A stretch of 64,000 bases of DNA, taken from NCBI GenBank assembly GCA_025362495.1, contig JANYGI010000061.1, positions 62,001-126,000 on the forward strand, written 5' to 3'. Each line of letters starts with the position of its first letter. The first letter of the stretch is position 1. Below the pieces are notes generated by a model. That model was not told the DNA's origin, did no database searches, and worked only from the letters and a program-made list of their open reading frames with translations. The position numbers and the translations under genes were made by a program. Source of the stretch: Byssovorax sp. GTDB taxonomy: Bacteria > Myxococcota_A > Polyangia > Polyangiales > Polyangiaceae. Below, piece after piece: positions 9,493-18,358 of this stretch.

Positions 9493-10389
9493 TCAAGCCT
9501 CGAGGATGCGGCGAAAGGCCTCTTCGATGGCCTTCGCGACGGCGCGTATCCGCGGGACGCTGCGAAGATCCTTGTGGCAAACGAGCCAGGCGTCGATGGC
9601 CGGCGGCGCCTCGTCACCGGTGAAATCAGTGGTGATCTCGACGAGCTTCGCGTCGCGGCCGACGAGCTCGGGGAGCAGGCAGATGCCCTGTCCGGCGGCC
9701 ACGGCGGCCAGGTGCGCGAGGTCGGAGCTCGATCGGAGGGTGAAGCGCGCGGCGCCCCGGGCGACGAGCCAGGCTTCCGGGGGCATGCGGCGCAAGGCGC
9801 CGTCGAAGCCGAGGAAATCGTGGGCGGCGAAGTCGCCGCGGCCGAGGTGCCTTTGCGGGAGCCGCCGCGCGACGTAGCGCTCGGAGGCGAAGAGGCCATA
9901 GCGGATCGTGCCGAGTCGGCGCTCGACCAGCACGTCGGACGACGACCGCACCATGCGGATGCCGAGATCGGCCTCGCGGCCGGCGATATCGACGAGGCGA
10001 GCGTCGGAGGAGAGCTCGAACAGCGTCTCGGGGTGCAGCTCCTGGAACGCGGCGAGCACCGGGGCGATGGGGCGGAGAAAGCCTTCGCCGACCGAGATCC
10101 GCACCGTCCCCGCGAACGGCGCGGCCTGCCCGTCGCGGCGGATCGCCTGGAGGCCCCGCTCGATCTGCTCGGCGAGCGCGACCAGATCGAGCGCGTCGGG
10201 CACGACCGAGGTCCCGGTGGTGGTGCGGAGGACGAGCGGGCGTCCCAGAGCGGCTTCGAGCGCGTCGATGCGGCGTGACGCCGTCGACGTCGAGAGCCCG
10301 AGCGCGCGGCCCACGGCGAGGAAGCTGCCATGTCGGTGGACGGCGAGCAGCACGCGGAGATCGTCCCAGGTCGGCGCGTCGCTTTCCAT
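9493..10389 (-). CDS. LysR-family transcriptional regulator (intact copy)
   Basis: 298 residues. The N-terminal winged helix-turn-helix (residues about 8-65, with Ser-Thr-Ser-Thr-Ala-Ser-Arg-Arg as recognition helix) is followed by a periplasmic-binding-protein-like effector domain (about 90-295). Length is normal for LysR. It is transcribed divergently from the SDR at 10512, the classic layout for a LysR regulator and its target, so it probably controls that dehydrogenase in response to its substrate. The first ~55 codons and the intergenic region are duplicated at 14206-14510. Confidence 0.9.
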   Translation of the reverse strand: MESDAPTWDDLRVLLAVHRHGSFLAVGRALGLSTSTASRRIDALEAALGRPLVLRTTTGTSVVPDALDLVALAEQIERGLQAIRRDGQAAPFAGTVRISVGEGFLRPIAPVLAAFQELHPETLFELSSDARLVDIAGREADLGIRMVRSSSDVLVERRLGTIRYGLFASERYVARRLPQRHLGRGDFAAHDFLGFDGALRRMPPEAWLVARGAARFTLRSSSDLAHLAAVAAGQGICLLPELVGRDAKLVEITTDFTGDEAPPAIDAWLVCHKDLRSVPRIRAVAKAIEEAFRRILEA

Positions 10390-11352
10390 TCGTGGAAATC
10401 AGCTTGTCATCCCTGCCCATTCCCGGCCACCCCCCTGACGACGCATATCTCCCTGGCGACCTCGTTTCCCTGGATCACCCGGGGCCGGCGGCGCGGAACG
10501 AGCTCATCGTCATGCACGCATATCCCTTCTCGGACAAGGTCGTGGTCGTCACCGGCGCTTCTCGCGGAATCGGAGAGGCCTTTGCGCGTGAGCTGGTGAG
10601 TCGCGGCGCGCGCCTCGTCCTGGTGGCGCGGAGCGAGCCCGGCTTGCGGCGCCTCGCCGACGAGCTCGCCCACGCGCCCGGGGCAAAGCACGCGGCCGAG
10701 ATCGTCGCGGCGGACCTCTCGGCGCCGGGCGCGGCGGCGAAGCTGGCGGCCACGCTGCGCGAGCGCGGCCTCTCGGTCGATGTCCTGGTGAACAACGCTG
10801 GCTTTGGCACCTTCGGCCGCTTCGGGGATCTGCCGCTCCAGGAGCAGAGCAACGAGATCGATCTCAACGTGCGGGCCCTCGTCGAGCTGACGCACGTGTT
10901 GCTGCCGCAGATCGAGAAGAACCGGGGTGGCATCATCCAGGTGGCCTCGACGGCGGCGTTCCAGCCCCTCCCGTACATGGCAGTGTATGCTGCCACGAAA
11001 GCCTTCGTGCTCTCGTTCAGCGAGGCGCTCTGGGCCGAGTATCGCCCGCGCGGCGTGCGCGTGCTCGCGCTCTGCCCCGGCGCCACCGATACGCCCTTCT
11101 TCGAGCGGAGCGGGGATGAGGCCGCTGTCGGCGTCAAGGCCTCTCCTGCCGAGGTGGTCCGCGTCGGGCTCGCGGCGTTCGACCGCAACCGGAGCCACGT
11201 CATCCAGGGCGCGAAGAACTACCTGACGGCGCAGATCAGCCGGCTGGTACCGCGGCAAACGACGCTGCGGATCACCACCGGGATCCTGGAGCCCCGGGCT
11301 CGAGGCCTCGAGTCGAAGTCGGGCGGCGCCGCGGCGCGGATGCGCTGACACC
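10212..11352. repeat. Segmental duplication, copy A (lysR head, intergenic region, SDR)
   Basis: About 1.14 kb that matches 14206-15360 in the same orientation. The match covers the first ~58 codons of lysR, the divergent intergenic region and the whole SDR gene, and stops just after the SDR stop codon. By eye the intergenic part is roughly 85-90% identical. Copy A has intact genes. Confidence 0.85.
10512..11348 (+). CDS. Short-chain dehydrogenase/reductase (SDR), intact copy
   Basis: 278 residues. The Rossmann cofactor motif Thr-Gly-Ala-Ser-Arg-Gly-Ile-Gly is at residues 14-21 (Arg after Ser suggests NADP(H)). Asn-Asn-Ala-Gly is near residue 94, the catalytic Ser is in Ala-Ser-Thr-Ala, and Tyr-x3-Lys is in Tyr-Ala-Ala-Thr-Lys. 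These match a classical SDR oxidoreductase. The substrate is not predictable. ATG 10512 gives the normal SDR N-terminus. The divergent LysR gene shares the 122-bp intergenic region and is the likely regulator. A frameshifted paralogue lies at 14510-15356. Confidence 0.9.
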   Translation: MHAYPFSDKVVVVTGASRGIGEAFARELVSRGARLVLVARSEPGLRRLADELAHAPGAKHAAEIVAADLSAPGAAAKLAATLRERGLSVDVLVNNAGFGTFGRFGDLPLQEQSNEIDLNVRALVELTHVLLPQIEKNRGGIIQVASTAAFQPLPYMAVYAATKAFVLSFSEALWAEYRPRGVRVLALCPGATDTPFFERSGDEAAVGVKASPAEVVRVGLAAFDRNRSHVIQGAKNYLTAQISRLVPRQTTLRITTGILEPRARGLESKSGGAAARMR

Positions 11353-11357
11353 GTTGA

Positions 11358-12161
11358 TCACGGCTTCGCGCTCTCGTCGTGCGGAGCGGCGTCGCCGGTG
11401 AGGGCCTGGAGACGGACGCCATAGGGGGTGTTCGGGTGGAGGGCGATGAAGCGCCGCGCGCGCGCCGTCGCCACGTTCGCGTGGCCCGATCGCGCGAGCG
11501 CCTCGATGCGGAGCACCTCGGCCTCGATGCCGAGGAGGCCATGCGGGAACTGCTTCTGGTGGGCTTCGAGCGTCGCGAGCGCGCGGGCGGGCTGCCCCGC
11601 GAGGAGCTCGGAGCGGGCCTGTTGCAGCGAGGCTACCTCGTCGGCGAGGTGGCTTTGCGGGGGCGAGGACGCGACGGCGGGCGCCTCGGCGGGCTTCGCG
11701 GGATCGGCGTCGACCGCCGATGGGACCGCGGCGCGAGCCTGGACGGTGGGAGTCGTCGATTGCGGCGCCACAGGCCCGCTCAGGGCCTCGACGGGCTCCG
11801 GCGGAGACTCGGTGGCTGCCGCGGGGAGGACAGGTGGGCTCGGCGCGACGCGGGGAGGCGCCGTCGTGACGGCGACCGAGCTCGAGCGCGCGTGCGAAAG
11901 CGCGGCGAGGACACCGCCGCTCGTGACCGCGATCGCGACGACGAGGCCGAGGACCACGCTCTTGGTCAGGAGCGCTGCTGCGAGGCTCTTCGGGAGGACC
12001 CTCGCGGCGATCGACGCGGCCGTCACGCCGGCGCCGGAGGCCGCGACGCCGAGCAGCGCGATCTTGCGCGCGCGCGCGTCGTCCGCGTCGAGCACGCGCG
12101 CCGCCGACAGCAGCGACGCGCCGAGATCGCCTTCTTCCACGAGCCGCCTGGGATCACTCAT
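11358..12161 (-). CDS. Membrane-anchored TPR-type protein paired with ECF sigma (possible anti-sigma)
   Basis: 267 residues. An N-terminal cytoplasmic segment of ~60 residues, one transmembrane helix (about 63-90), a Pro/Ala/Ser/Thr-rich linker, and a C-terminal helical repeat region (about 180-260) with TPR-like Gln-Pro-Ala-Arg-Ala-Leu and His-Pro-Asn-Thr-Pro-Tyr motifs. The start ATG overlaps the stop of the sigma gene (ATGA). Gene order and topology fit a membrane regulator that holds the sigma factor until an envelope signal is sensed. No zinc-binding anti-sigma motif is visible, so the anti-sigma role rests on context. Confidence 0.6.
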   Translation of the reverse strand: MSDPRRLVEEGDLGASLLSAARVLDADDARARKIALLGVAASGAGVTAASIAARVLPKSLAAALLTKSVVLGLVVAIAVTSGGVLAALSHARSSSVAVTTAPPRVAPSPPVLPAAATESPPEPVEALSGPVAPQSTTPTVQARAAVPSAVDADPAKPAEAPAVASSPPQSHLADEVASLQQARSELLAGQPARALATLEAHQKQFPHGLLGIEAEVLRIEALARSGHANVATARARRFIALHPNTPYGVRLQALTGDAAPHDESAKP

Positions 12162-12772
12162 CGACCGTTCCTCGGTGTGCGCGCCTTGAGTCGCGCGACC
12201 TCCGCCTGAAAGAGCTCGCGACCGCGGCGGAGCCTCGAGGCCGCCGTGCCTTGCGGGGCGCCGATCAGCGCCGCGATCTCCGCGAGCGTCATCTGTTCGA
12301 GCTCGAACAGGATGAAGACGGCGCGCACGTCGAGCGGCAGCGACGCGAGCACCTCGTCGAGGAGATCGCGGGCGCGGCGCTGATCGAGCAGCTCGTCGGC
12401 GGCGGGCACGGGATCTTCGTGGGCCGCCAGGGCGTCGTCGCCGATCTCGCCGCGGCGCTTGATCGCGCGGCGCGCGTGGGACGCGACGCGGAGCGCGATG
12501 CCGAAGAGATAGCTGCGCTCGCTCCCGGCCGTGATGTTCGCGAGCTTGCGCGCCGCGAGGAGGAACACCCGCTGCGCGGCGTCGTCGACGTCGGCCGCGG
12601 GGACGCCGAGGCGCCGGAGCGAGCGCCACACGAGCTCGAAGTGTTCGTGGCGCAGGGCGCGGAAGCGGGCCTCGTCGAACGCGAGCGCGGGCTCGTCTCG
12701 GTCTTCGGCCTCCATGCCGAAGGCGGGATCATCGTCGAACGCGGCCCCGATTTCGAGCATTGCTGGCGTCAT
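12158..12772 (-). CDS. ECF-type RNA polymerase sigma factor
   Basis: 204 residues. Region 2 (about residues 35-105) is recognisable from the Phe-Arg-Ala-Leu...Trp-Arg-Ser-Leu-Arg-Arg start, the acidic Asp-Val-Asp-Asp-Ala-Ala segment and a helix rich in Leu/Ala/Arg. Region 4 (about 125-185) has Leu-Pro-Leu-Asp-Val-Arg-Ala-Val-Phe and the helix-turn-helix Thr-Leu-Ala-Glu-Ile-Ala-Ala-Leu-Ile-Gly with Arg-Leu-Arg-Arg-Gly. Regions 1 and 3 are absent, as in ECF (sigma-70 group 4) factors. It is first in a probable operon with the membrane TPR protein at 11358-12161. Confidence 0.88.
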   Translation of the reverse strand: MTPAMLEIGAAFDDDPAFGMEAEDRDEPALAFDEARFRALRHEHFELVWRSLRRLGVPAADVDDAAQRVFLLAARKLANITAGSERSYLFGIALRVASHARRAIKRRGEIGDDALAAHEDPVPAADELLDQRRARDLLDEVLASLPLDVRAVFILFELEQMTLAEIAALIGAPQGTAASRLRRGRELFQAEVARLKARTPRNGR

Positions 12773-12793
12773 GCCCCGGACCGCGATCTTTGA

Positions 12794-13843
12794 TCACGGA
12801 AAGCGCGGCGGGGTCGTCGAGCCGAGGAGGAAGCCCGCGCCGAGGCTCGCGAAGCCGGCGATCGGGGGCGCGGTGTGGGCGTCGACCGGCGGCGTACCGA
12901 GGACGAAGCGATCGCGGATCAGCGGTAGCGCGAGGCCCGCTTCGAGCTCGACGTGCATCGACGCGGTGATCGTCCACTGCACGCGCGCGGCGAGCGTCGG
13001 CGCGATCCACGGGCGCGTGGCCGCGGCCGGGTGCGCGAGATCGCCGCCCTGGCCGTGAAGGATCCCCGCGTCGATCCCCGAGCAAGGGCGCGTGGTGAGC
13101 GGCCCGAGCGCGAGCGCGACCGGGCACGCCGAGGCGCGCGCGGTGAGCCAGACGAACGTCACCGTGCCGCCCGGCGTGGGGGTGGTGGGGCTCGCGGCGA
13201 AGGCGAGGGCGAAGCGCAACGAGGGGGCGAACCCGCTCGTGGTGCGCCACGTGCTCCAGTCGAAGAACGGCTCGACGCCGCCGGCGAGCCCGGGCGCGAG
13301 GCCGCCGCGCGCGCTCGCCATCGCGCCGAGCTCGACGCGCGGCCAGGGCGCCTGATCGCGTGATGCGAGGCGATCCGGGGGCGCGGGGAGGGGAGCGGGT
13401 CGTGGTGAAGGCGCGCGCACGGGCGCCGGTGATCGCGCGCGCGGGGGTGACGCCGTGGGGCCGCTGTCGATCGTGAGCGCCGTGAACAGCGCGAGCGCGG
13501 AGACGATCTCGTCGCAGCGCGGGCTCGCGACGTCGCGGCTGAACGTCGTCCCGTCGAGCTCGTCGACGCGGAGGCGGCCCACGAGCTGGTTGCCTTCGGG
13601 GGCGATCGCGATCGCGAGCCGCCGCGCCGGCGCGCCCGGCGGCGCCTCGAGCAGGTTCGGTGTCTGCGCGCGCACGGCATCGAGAAACGCAGCCTCGTCC
13701 GGGCAGGCGGCGGCGGCGTTGTAGGCGATCACGACCGGCGCGATGGTCGCGGAAGCGAGGAGCGGTGAGCAGAGGACGACGAGGCCGGCGCTCCAGGCCG
13801 CCGCGCGGGCGCAGGCGGAGCGAGAGGTGCGAGGCCGGCCCAT
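12794..13843 (-). CDS. Exported protein, probable beta-rich outer-membrane/envelope protein
   Basis: 349 residues with an Arg-rich N-terminus and signal peptide (to about residue 32). A conserved-looking domain with two Cys (Ala-Ala-Cys-Pro-Asp-Glu and Pro-Arg-Cys-Asp-Glu-Ile) comes first, then a Pro/Ala/Arg linker (about 135-165). The C-terminal half has alternating amphipathic strands typical of an outer-membrane barrel. It is transcribed in the same direction as, and 21 bp ahead of, the sigma gene. It may be part of the same envelope-stress unit, either as a sensor or as a regulated product. Family not recognised. Confidence 0.55.
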   Translation of the reverse strand: MGRPRTSRSACARAAAWSAGLVVLCSPLLASATIAPVVIAYNAAAACPDEAAFLDAVRAQTPNLLEAPPGAPARRLAIAIAPEGNQLVGRLRVDELDGTTFSRDVASPRCDEIVSALALFTALTIDSGPTASPPRARSPAPVRAPSPRPAPLPAPPDRLASRDQAPWPRVELGAMASARGGLAPGLAGGVEPFFDWSTWRTTSGFAPSLRFALAFAASPTTPTPGGTVTFVWLTARASACPVALALGPLTTRPCSGIDAGILHGQGGDLAHPAAATRPWIAPTLAARVQWTITASMHVELEAGLALPLIRDRFVLGTPPVDAHTAPPIAGFASLGAGFLLGSTTPPRFP

Positions 13844-13892
13844 GGCTTTCCGGCTATCACAAAGCGCCGCGCTCGGCCGGGCTGTCGCGCGA

Positions 13893-14387
13893 TCAGGGAG
13901 CGAGCTTGTCCACCGTCATGTGCGGGCCAGCGTCGTACGCGCCGACGACGGCGCCACACGGATCCACCTTCACGGTCGTGTGATCCGGCCAGGGATGCTG
14001 CCAGAGAAACGCCCCGCCGCCGTCGAGCTTCACGGCGTACGTCTGCGCGGCCATGCTGCCGAGGGGGCCTCCGCCGGAGTCCACCCAGCCGGTGAGCGCG
14101 CCCGAGAGAACCACGCTCCCGTTGGCGTCGGCGACGGCGTTGCAGCGCTGGCCGAGGCCGCCGCAGAGCCCGACACCGGGGCTGCCGAAGCTCTTGCTCC
14201 ACACGTGGGCGCCGGTGGCGCTCCGGTGCACGAGCGGGCGGCCCAAGGCGGTCTCGAGCGCGTCGCTGCGGCGTGACGCCGTCGACGTCGACAGCCCGAG
14301 CGCGCGACCCACGGCGAGGAAGCTGCCGTGCCGGTGGACGGCGAGCAGCACGCGGAGATCGTCCCGGGTCGGAGGAGCGTTATCCAT
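13893..14387 (-). CDS. Chimeric ORF: LysR DNA-binding head fused to beta-propeller lipoprotein tail
   Basis: 164 residues in one uninterrupted frame. Residues 1-58 match the helix-turn-helix head of the LysR regulator at 9493-10389 almost residue for residue. From about residue 60 the protein is the C-terminal end of the lipoprotein at 15422-17236: His-Val-Trp-Ser, Gly-Ser-Val-Val-Leu-Ser-Gly, Leu-Gly-Ser-Met and Val-Asp-Pro-Cys-Gly-Ala-Val occur in the same order. There is no effector domain and no export signal, so the propeller part would stay in the cytoplasm. It is most likely a recombination relic. If expressed, it would be a DNA-binding protein able to compete for the lysR operator. 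Confidence 0.75.
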   Translation of the reverse strand: MDNAPPTRDDLRVLLAVHRHGSFLAVGRALGLSTSTASRRSDALETALGRPLVHRSATGAHVWSKSFGSPGVGLCGGLGQRCNAVADANGSVVLSGALTGWVDSGGGPLGSMAAQTYAVKLDGGGAFLWQHPWPDHTTVKVDPCGAVVGAYDAGPHMTVDKLAP

Positions 14388-15360
14388 TCCTGGAAATCAG
14401 CTTGTCGTCCCTGCCCATTCCCGGCCACCCCCCTGGCGACCCATGTTGCGGGTGCAGACCCCGTTTCCCCGGATCACCGGGGCCGGCGGCTCGCCTCGGG
14501 CTCATCGTCATGCACGCGTATCCCTTCGTCAACAAGGTCGTTGTCGTCACCGGCGCTTCTCGTGGAATCGGAGAGGCCTTTGCCCGCGAGCTCGTGGCCC
14601 GCGTGGCCCCGTGGCCCTCGTGGCGCGGAGCGAGGCGGGGCTCCGGCGCCTCGCTGACGAGCTGGCGCGGCGCCCGGTGGGGGCGCCGCGCCAAAGCATG
14701 CTCCGCAGTTCGTCGCGGCGGATCTCTCGGCGCCCGGGGCGGCGTCGAGGCTCGCGGCCACCCTGCGCGAGCGCGGGCTGTCGGTCGACGTCCTGGTGAA
14801 CAACGCGGGGTTTGGCACCTTCGGCCGCTTCGGGGATCTGCCGCTGGAGGAGCAGAGCAACGAGATCGATCTCAACGTGCGCGCGCTCGTGGAGCTGACC
14901 CACGTGTTCTTGCCGCAGATCGAGCAGAACCAGGGCGGGATCATCCAGGTCGCCTCGACGGCGTCGTTTCAGCCCGTCCCGTTCATGGCAGTCTATGCTG
15001 CCACGAAGGCGTTCGTACTCTCGTTCAGCGAGGCGCTCTGGGCTGAATACGGCCCGCGGGGCGTGCGCGTGCTGGCCCTGTGCCCCGGCGCTACCGACAC
15101 TCCCTTCTTCGAGCGGAGCGGGGAAGAGGCCGCCGTGGGCGCCAGGGCCTCTCCCCTGGATCTGGTCCGTGTCGGGCTCCTGGCGTTCGATCGCAACCGC
15201 AGCCACGTCATCCACGGCGCGAAGAACTACCTGACGGCCCAGACGAGCCGCTTCGTCCCGCGGGAGGCGGCGCTGCGGATCACCTCTGGAATCATGGAGC
15301 CCCGGGCGCGGAGCCTCGAAGCGAAGTCCAGCGGCGCCGCGGCGCGGATGCGCTGATCGA
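14206..15360. repeat. Segmental duplication, copy B (lysR head, intergenic region, decayed SDR)
   Basis: Partner of 10212-11352. The left junction, near 14206, lies inside the chimeric ORF, where LysR codons give way to lipoprotein codons. The right end is just past the SDR stop. About 4.0 kb separates the copies, and the sigma/TPR/envelope cluster lies between them. Confidence 0.85.
14510..15356 (+). pseudogene. Frameshifted SDR paralogue
   Basis: The SDR frame begins at ATG 14510 with the same Met-His-Ala-Tyr-Pro-Phe N-terminus and cofactor motif as the intact copy, then leaves frame near 14605. The homologous reading continues in a second frame (about 14612-14680) and a third (about 14707 to the stop at 15356). 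Between the ATG and the Asn-Asn-Ala-Gly motif this copy has 10 nt more than the intact gene, so no single frame spans it. A GTG at 14796 opens a 186-residue ORF holding the Ser/Tyr/Lys catalytic half without the cofactor-binding half. Two sequencing errors are the alternative explanation. Confidence 0.75.
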
Positions 15361-15421
15361 GGCGGGCACCCGGGTCGTCGGCCATGATGATGGGCGTGGA
15401 CCGCGGCAGGGGTGCTGTCGA

Positions 15422-17236
15422 TCACGGAGCGAGCTTGTTCACCGTCACGCCCACGGCCACTCCCACGTCTCTGGCGCAGAGCACCGCGCCGCACGGATCG
15501 ACCGTCGTCAAGGTGTGAGCGGGGAGCAGATGGTGCCAGAGGAACGCGCCCGAGCCGTCGAGCTTCACGACGTACGTCTGCTCGACCATGCTCCCGAGGG
15601 GCCCTCCGCCGAAATCGACCCAGCCCGTGAGCGGGCCCGAGAGGACCACGCTGCCGTCGGCCGCCGCCGTGGCCTTCCCCGATTGACCGCAAGAGGGCCA
15701 ATCCGGGCAGAACGCCGCGCCGGGAGCGCCAAACCGCTCGCTCCACACGTGGGCTCCGGAGGCATCGAGTCGCGCGATCGCCAGGTCGCGCGTGCCCAGG
15801 CTGGTGAGCGGTCCTCCGCCGAGGTCGATGGTCCCCGTGAACGGGAGGCTCACGAGCAGGTCACCCGACGGAGACAGGCGGATGTCTGGATCGATGACGT
15901 CGAGCTTCTGGCTCCAGACGCAGGCGCCCGAAGCGTCGACCTTGGCGAGCAGAGTGCTTCCGCTCGGGCTGCTCGTCAGCGGTCCGCAGCCCACGTCGAC
16001 CGTGCCTTGAAAATGGACGTCGAAGAGGATGACGCTTCCATCGGCCGTCTGGCCGAGGGAGTCGAGATAGCCAGTCGCGCCGTAGTCGACGTCGATACCG
16101 TGGCTCCAGAGGCATTGCCCGGTGGCGTCGAGTCGGGCCAGGTACGCCGCTCCGGGGCCCGCGATGGGGCCGCAGCCGAGGTCGAAACCCGCGCCCTGCG
16201 TTCCGGCGAGGAAGATGTCTCCGCCAGCGCCGGGGATGAGCGACACGTGGTCGGGGACGGTCCTCGAGAACACCTGCTGTCCGGCGGTGTTCAACTTGAA
16301 GAGCTCGGACGGCACTCCTGCCTGGCGATAGACGGCGAAGAGCTCGCCGCCGGCGTTGACCGTGCTGGGGAAGACTCCAGCTTTGTATCCGAGATTGAAC
16401 CAGCCCTGGGCGATCGTGTCAGTCTCGATCTTGTCCGAGTGTAAGCCCATTCCTTCCAGGATCGTGGCCGAAAACACGTGATGTCGGTCGCCATAGACCC
16501 ACGCGCCAGCGAAGATCCCGCCGCCGACGCCGGTCAGGGCTCGATTGCCCAGGTACAGGCCACTGCTGTCGAGCTCGTCGAGCTGGATGCCGACTGCGTG
16601 GGTGCCGCCGGCGACCGCGATGGAATACGACGTGCTCACGAAGATGCGGGCTGTGGAGCCCGCGAAGATGTCCTGGAGCTGCCAGCCCTGGGGATCGTTG
16701 ACGAAGAACGGTGACGGCCCGGGCGCCGGGCGGGTGGTGGTCCAGGCGATGTCGCCGCCGTTGAATCCCGGCGTCGCGCAATCGAGCACGGGCGCTCCGC
16801 CGGTGCCGGAGGACGAGGCGGACGAGGCGGACGAGGCGGACGAGTCACCGGTGCTCGCAGCAGACGAAGAAGCGAAGGCGCCACCCGCTCCAGCGCTCGT
16901 CGACGAGGCCGGCGCGCCCCCTGCGCCGCTGCTGCTCGCGGAGGTGGCCGATACCGCGGCTCCACCGGCCCCGCCCACGCTCGCCGACGCTGATGACGAG
17001 CTCGTGGAAGCAACCCCACCGCCGCCGCTCGTGGACGCGACGCTGGAGACGCTGCCGAGGCCCGTCGACGAGGATGCGCTCGCGCCGCCCGCGCCGCCGG
17101 TGACAGTGGTGGACGGGGTGCAGCCCGGCGATCCTCCGGCGGCGGCGAGGAGGAGCGCGGCGCCGAGCACACCGCGCGTGGGAGCTGTGAAGACGAGGTG
17201 ATCGGAGGAGCTGGAGCGAGGTCGAGCGATGGTCAT
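15422..17236 (-). CDS. Lipoprotein with low-complexity linker and beta-propeller-like repeats
   Basis: 604 residues. A basic N-terminus and hydrophobic helix end in Ser-Pro-Gly-Cys (about residue 39), a slightly atypical lipobox. A Ser/Ala/Gly/Thr linker runs to about residue 150. The rest contains repeated strands ending in Leu-Asp-Ala-(Ser/Thr)-Gly-x-x-(Leu/Val)-Trp-Ser, typical of a quinoprotein-like or FG-GAP-like propeller. ATG 17236 is preferred to 17263 because GGAG lies 10 nt upstream. The tail is duplicated in the chimeric ORF at 13893-14387. A surface-exposed binding role is likely; the ligand is unknown. Confidence 0.75.
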   Translation of the reverse strand: MTIARPRSSSSDHLVFTAPTRGVLGAALLLAAAGGSPGCTPSTTVTGGAGGASASSSTGLGSVSSVASTSGGGGVASTSSSSASASVGGAGGAAVSATSASSSGAGGAPASSTSAGAGGAFASSSAASTGDSSASSASSASSSGTGGAPVLDCATPGFNGGDIAWTTTRPAPGPSPFFVNDPQGWQLQDIFAGSTARIFVSTSYSIAVAGGTHAVGIQLDELDSSGLYLGNRALTGVGGGIFAGAWVYGDRHHVFSATILEGMGLHSDKIETDTIAQGWFNLGYKAGVFPSTVNAGGELFAVYRQAGVPSELFKLNTAGQQVFSRTVPDHVSLIPGAGGDIFLAGTQGAGFDLGCGPIAGPGAAYLARLDATGQCLWSHGIDVDYGATGYLDSLGQTADGSVILFDVHFQGTVDVGCGPLTSSPSGSTLLAKVDASGACVWSQKLDVIDPDIRLSPSGDLLVSLPFTGTIDLGGGPLTSLGTRDLAIARLDASGAHVWSERFGAPGAAFCPDWPSCGQSGKATAAADGSVVLSGPLTGWVDFGGGPLGSMVEQTYVVKLDGSGAFLWHHLLPAHTLTTVDPCGAVLCARDVGVAVGVTVNKLAP

Positions 17237-17382
17237 GGGCGGCGATCTCCGGCGAGCGGTCACCCTCCTCGCCGCTCTTCGAAAGATCTTCGCCCTGCTG
17301 ATCAGAAAGCTCGGAAGGCGCGCCGAGCGCCGTGCTGCGCATCGCGCGAAGCGCTTGGCGCTCGATCCGCAGCCTGGTGGAG

Positions 17383-18318
17383 CTAGCGCGAGGCCGCGGG
17401 AGTCAGCGCGGCGGCGATCTCCTCGGCCGATTTCGCGGTGAACAGGTCAGCCCACTGGTCGAGCGTGTCAGCGTCGTGCATCGCGTCGATCGCGGCGAGG
17501 ATCGCCGACGGAGGGGCACCGAACCGGGCTTGATAGAGCCGGGGCAGCATCTTCTTGACGCCCTGCTCGAGGCCCTTCTTGACGCCCTGCTCGACGCCCT
17601 TCCTCTCGATCTGCAACGCCCACTGCTCGTAGAGCTCCATCGTGCTCATCAGGTACTCCCTTTCGTCGGCGTCCGTCGGATCCTGCGGGATCTCGATCCG
17701 CAGCGCAAGCAGCGGCGGCATGGCGACGTCCCGCTCCCAGGCGTCGATCGGCAGCCGCCCGAGCTCGACGATGGCCTCGCGCAGGACCTCGCTCGCGCCC
17801 ATCAACCGCAGCAGCAGCGTCTCGCGCGTTCGGGGCAGCTCGCGCAGCACCACGACACCGACGTGCTCGGCGGCTCGCCCCTCCACGAACGCGGACGGGT
17901 ATGTCGGGCTCGGTGCAAGCGCGTAGCCGCGGATCACCGCGTCTGGACGACCGGCGGCGAGGATCCACAGCCGCGGGAACGGCGGGCGGGGACCCTTCTG
18001 CCGTCGCGCTTCGAGGACGTCGGCGTGATCCGCCAGGAGCTGCTTGCGCACGCAGTCTCGGTAGTCGTCGACGCTGGGCGCATCGTGGAAGGCCTCGAAC
18101 AGCGTCGAGGGGCCGTCGATCATCCGGCCGAGCAAGCCAATGCGTGCGAGCTCGGCGGACAGGGCCGGATCCAGCTTGAACCACGTATCGATCGCGTGCG
18201 CTTCGGCGGCCACTTCGCGCTGGCTTTCGACGAGGCCAGCGCGCGCGTAGACGGCGCGGAGGATGCGCTTGGCGAGCTGATCGAACCGCTTCTGGACCAG
18301 GGGAGTCGACGAGCCCAT
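17383..18318 (-). CDS. Rpn/PD-(D/E)XK-like hypothetical protein
   Basis: 311 residues, cytoplasmic. The core has mixed alpha/beta segments. The C-terminal quarter contains Val-Glu-Gln-Gly-Val-Lys-Lys-Gly-Leu-Glu-Gln-Gly repeats followed by a short helical domain ending Ser-Ala-Glu-Glu-Ile. That tail is characteristic of Rpn-type (recombination-promoting nuclease/putative transposase) and DUF4351-containing proteins. I do not see an unambiguous PD-(D/E)XK catalytic set, so nuclease activity is uncertain. ATG 18318 is chosen because GGAGGT lies 5 nt upstream; the in-frame ATG 18333 lacks this. The upstream region carries a tandem repeat array. Confidence 0.55.
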   Translation of the reverse strand: MGSSTPLVQKRFDQLAKRILRAVYARAGLVESQREVAAEAHAIDTWFKLDPALSAELARIGLLGRMIDGPSTLFEAFHDAPSVDDYRDCVRKQLLADHADVLEARRQKGPRPPFPRLWILAAGRPDAVIRGYALAPSPTYPSAFVEGRAAEHVGVVVLRELPRTRETLLLRLMGASEVLREAIVELGRLPIDAWERDVAMPPLLALRIEIPQDPTDADEREYLMSTMELYEQWALQIERKGVEQGVKKGLEQGVKKMLPRLYQARFGAPPSAILAAIDAMHDADTLDQWADLFTAKSAEEIAAALTPAASR

Positions 18319-18358
18319 GCCGCACCTCCGCATGAAGAGCGAGGCCGTGTACCACGGG

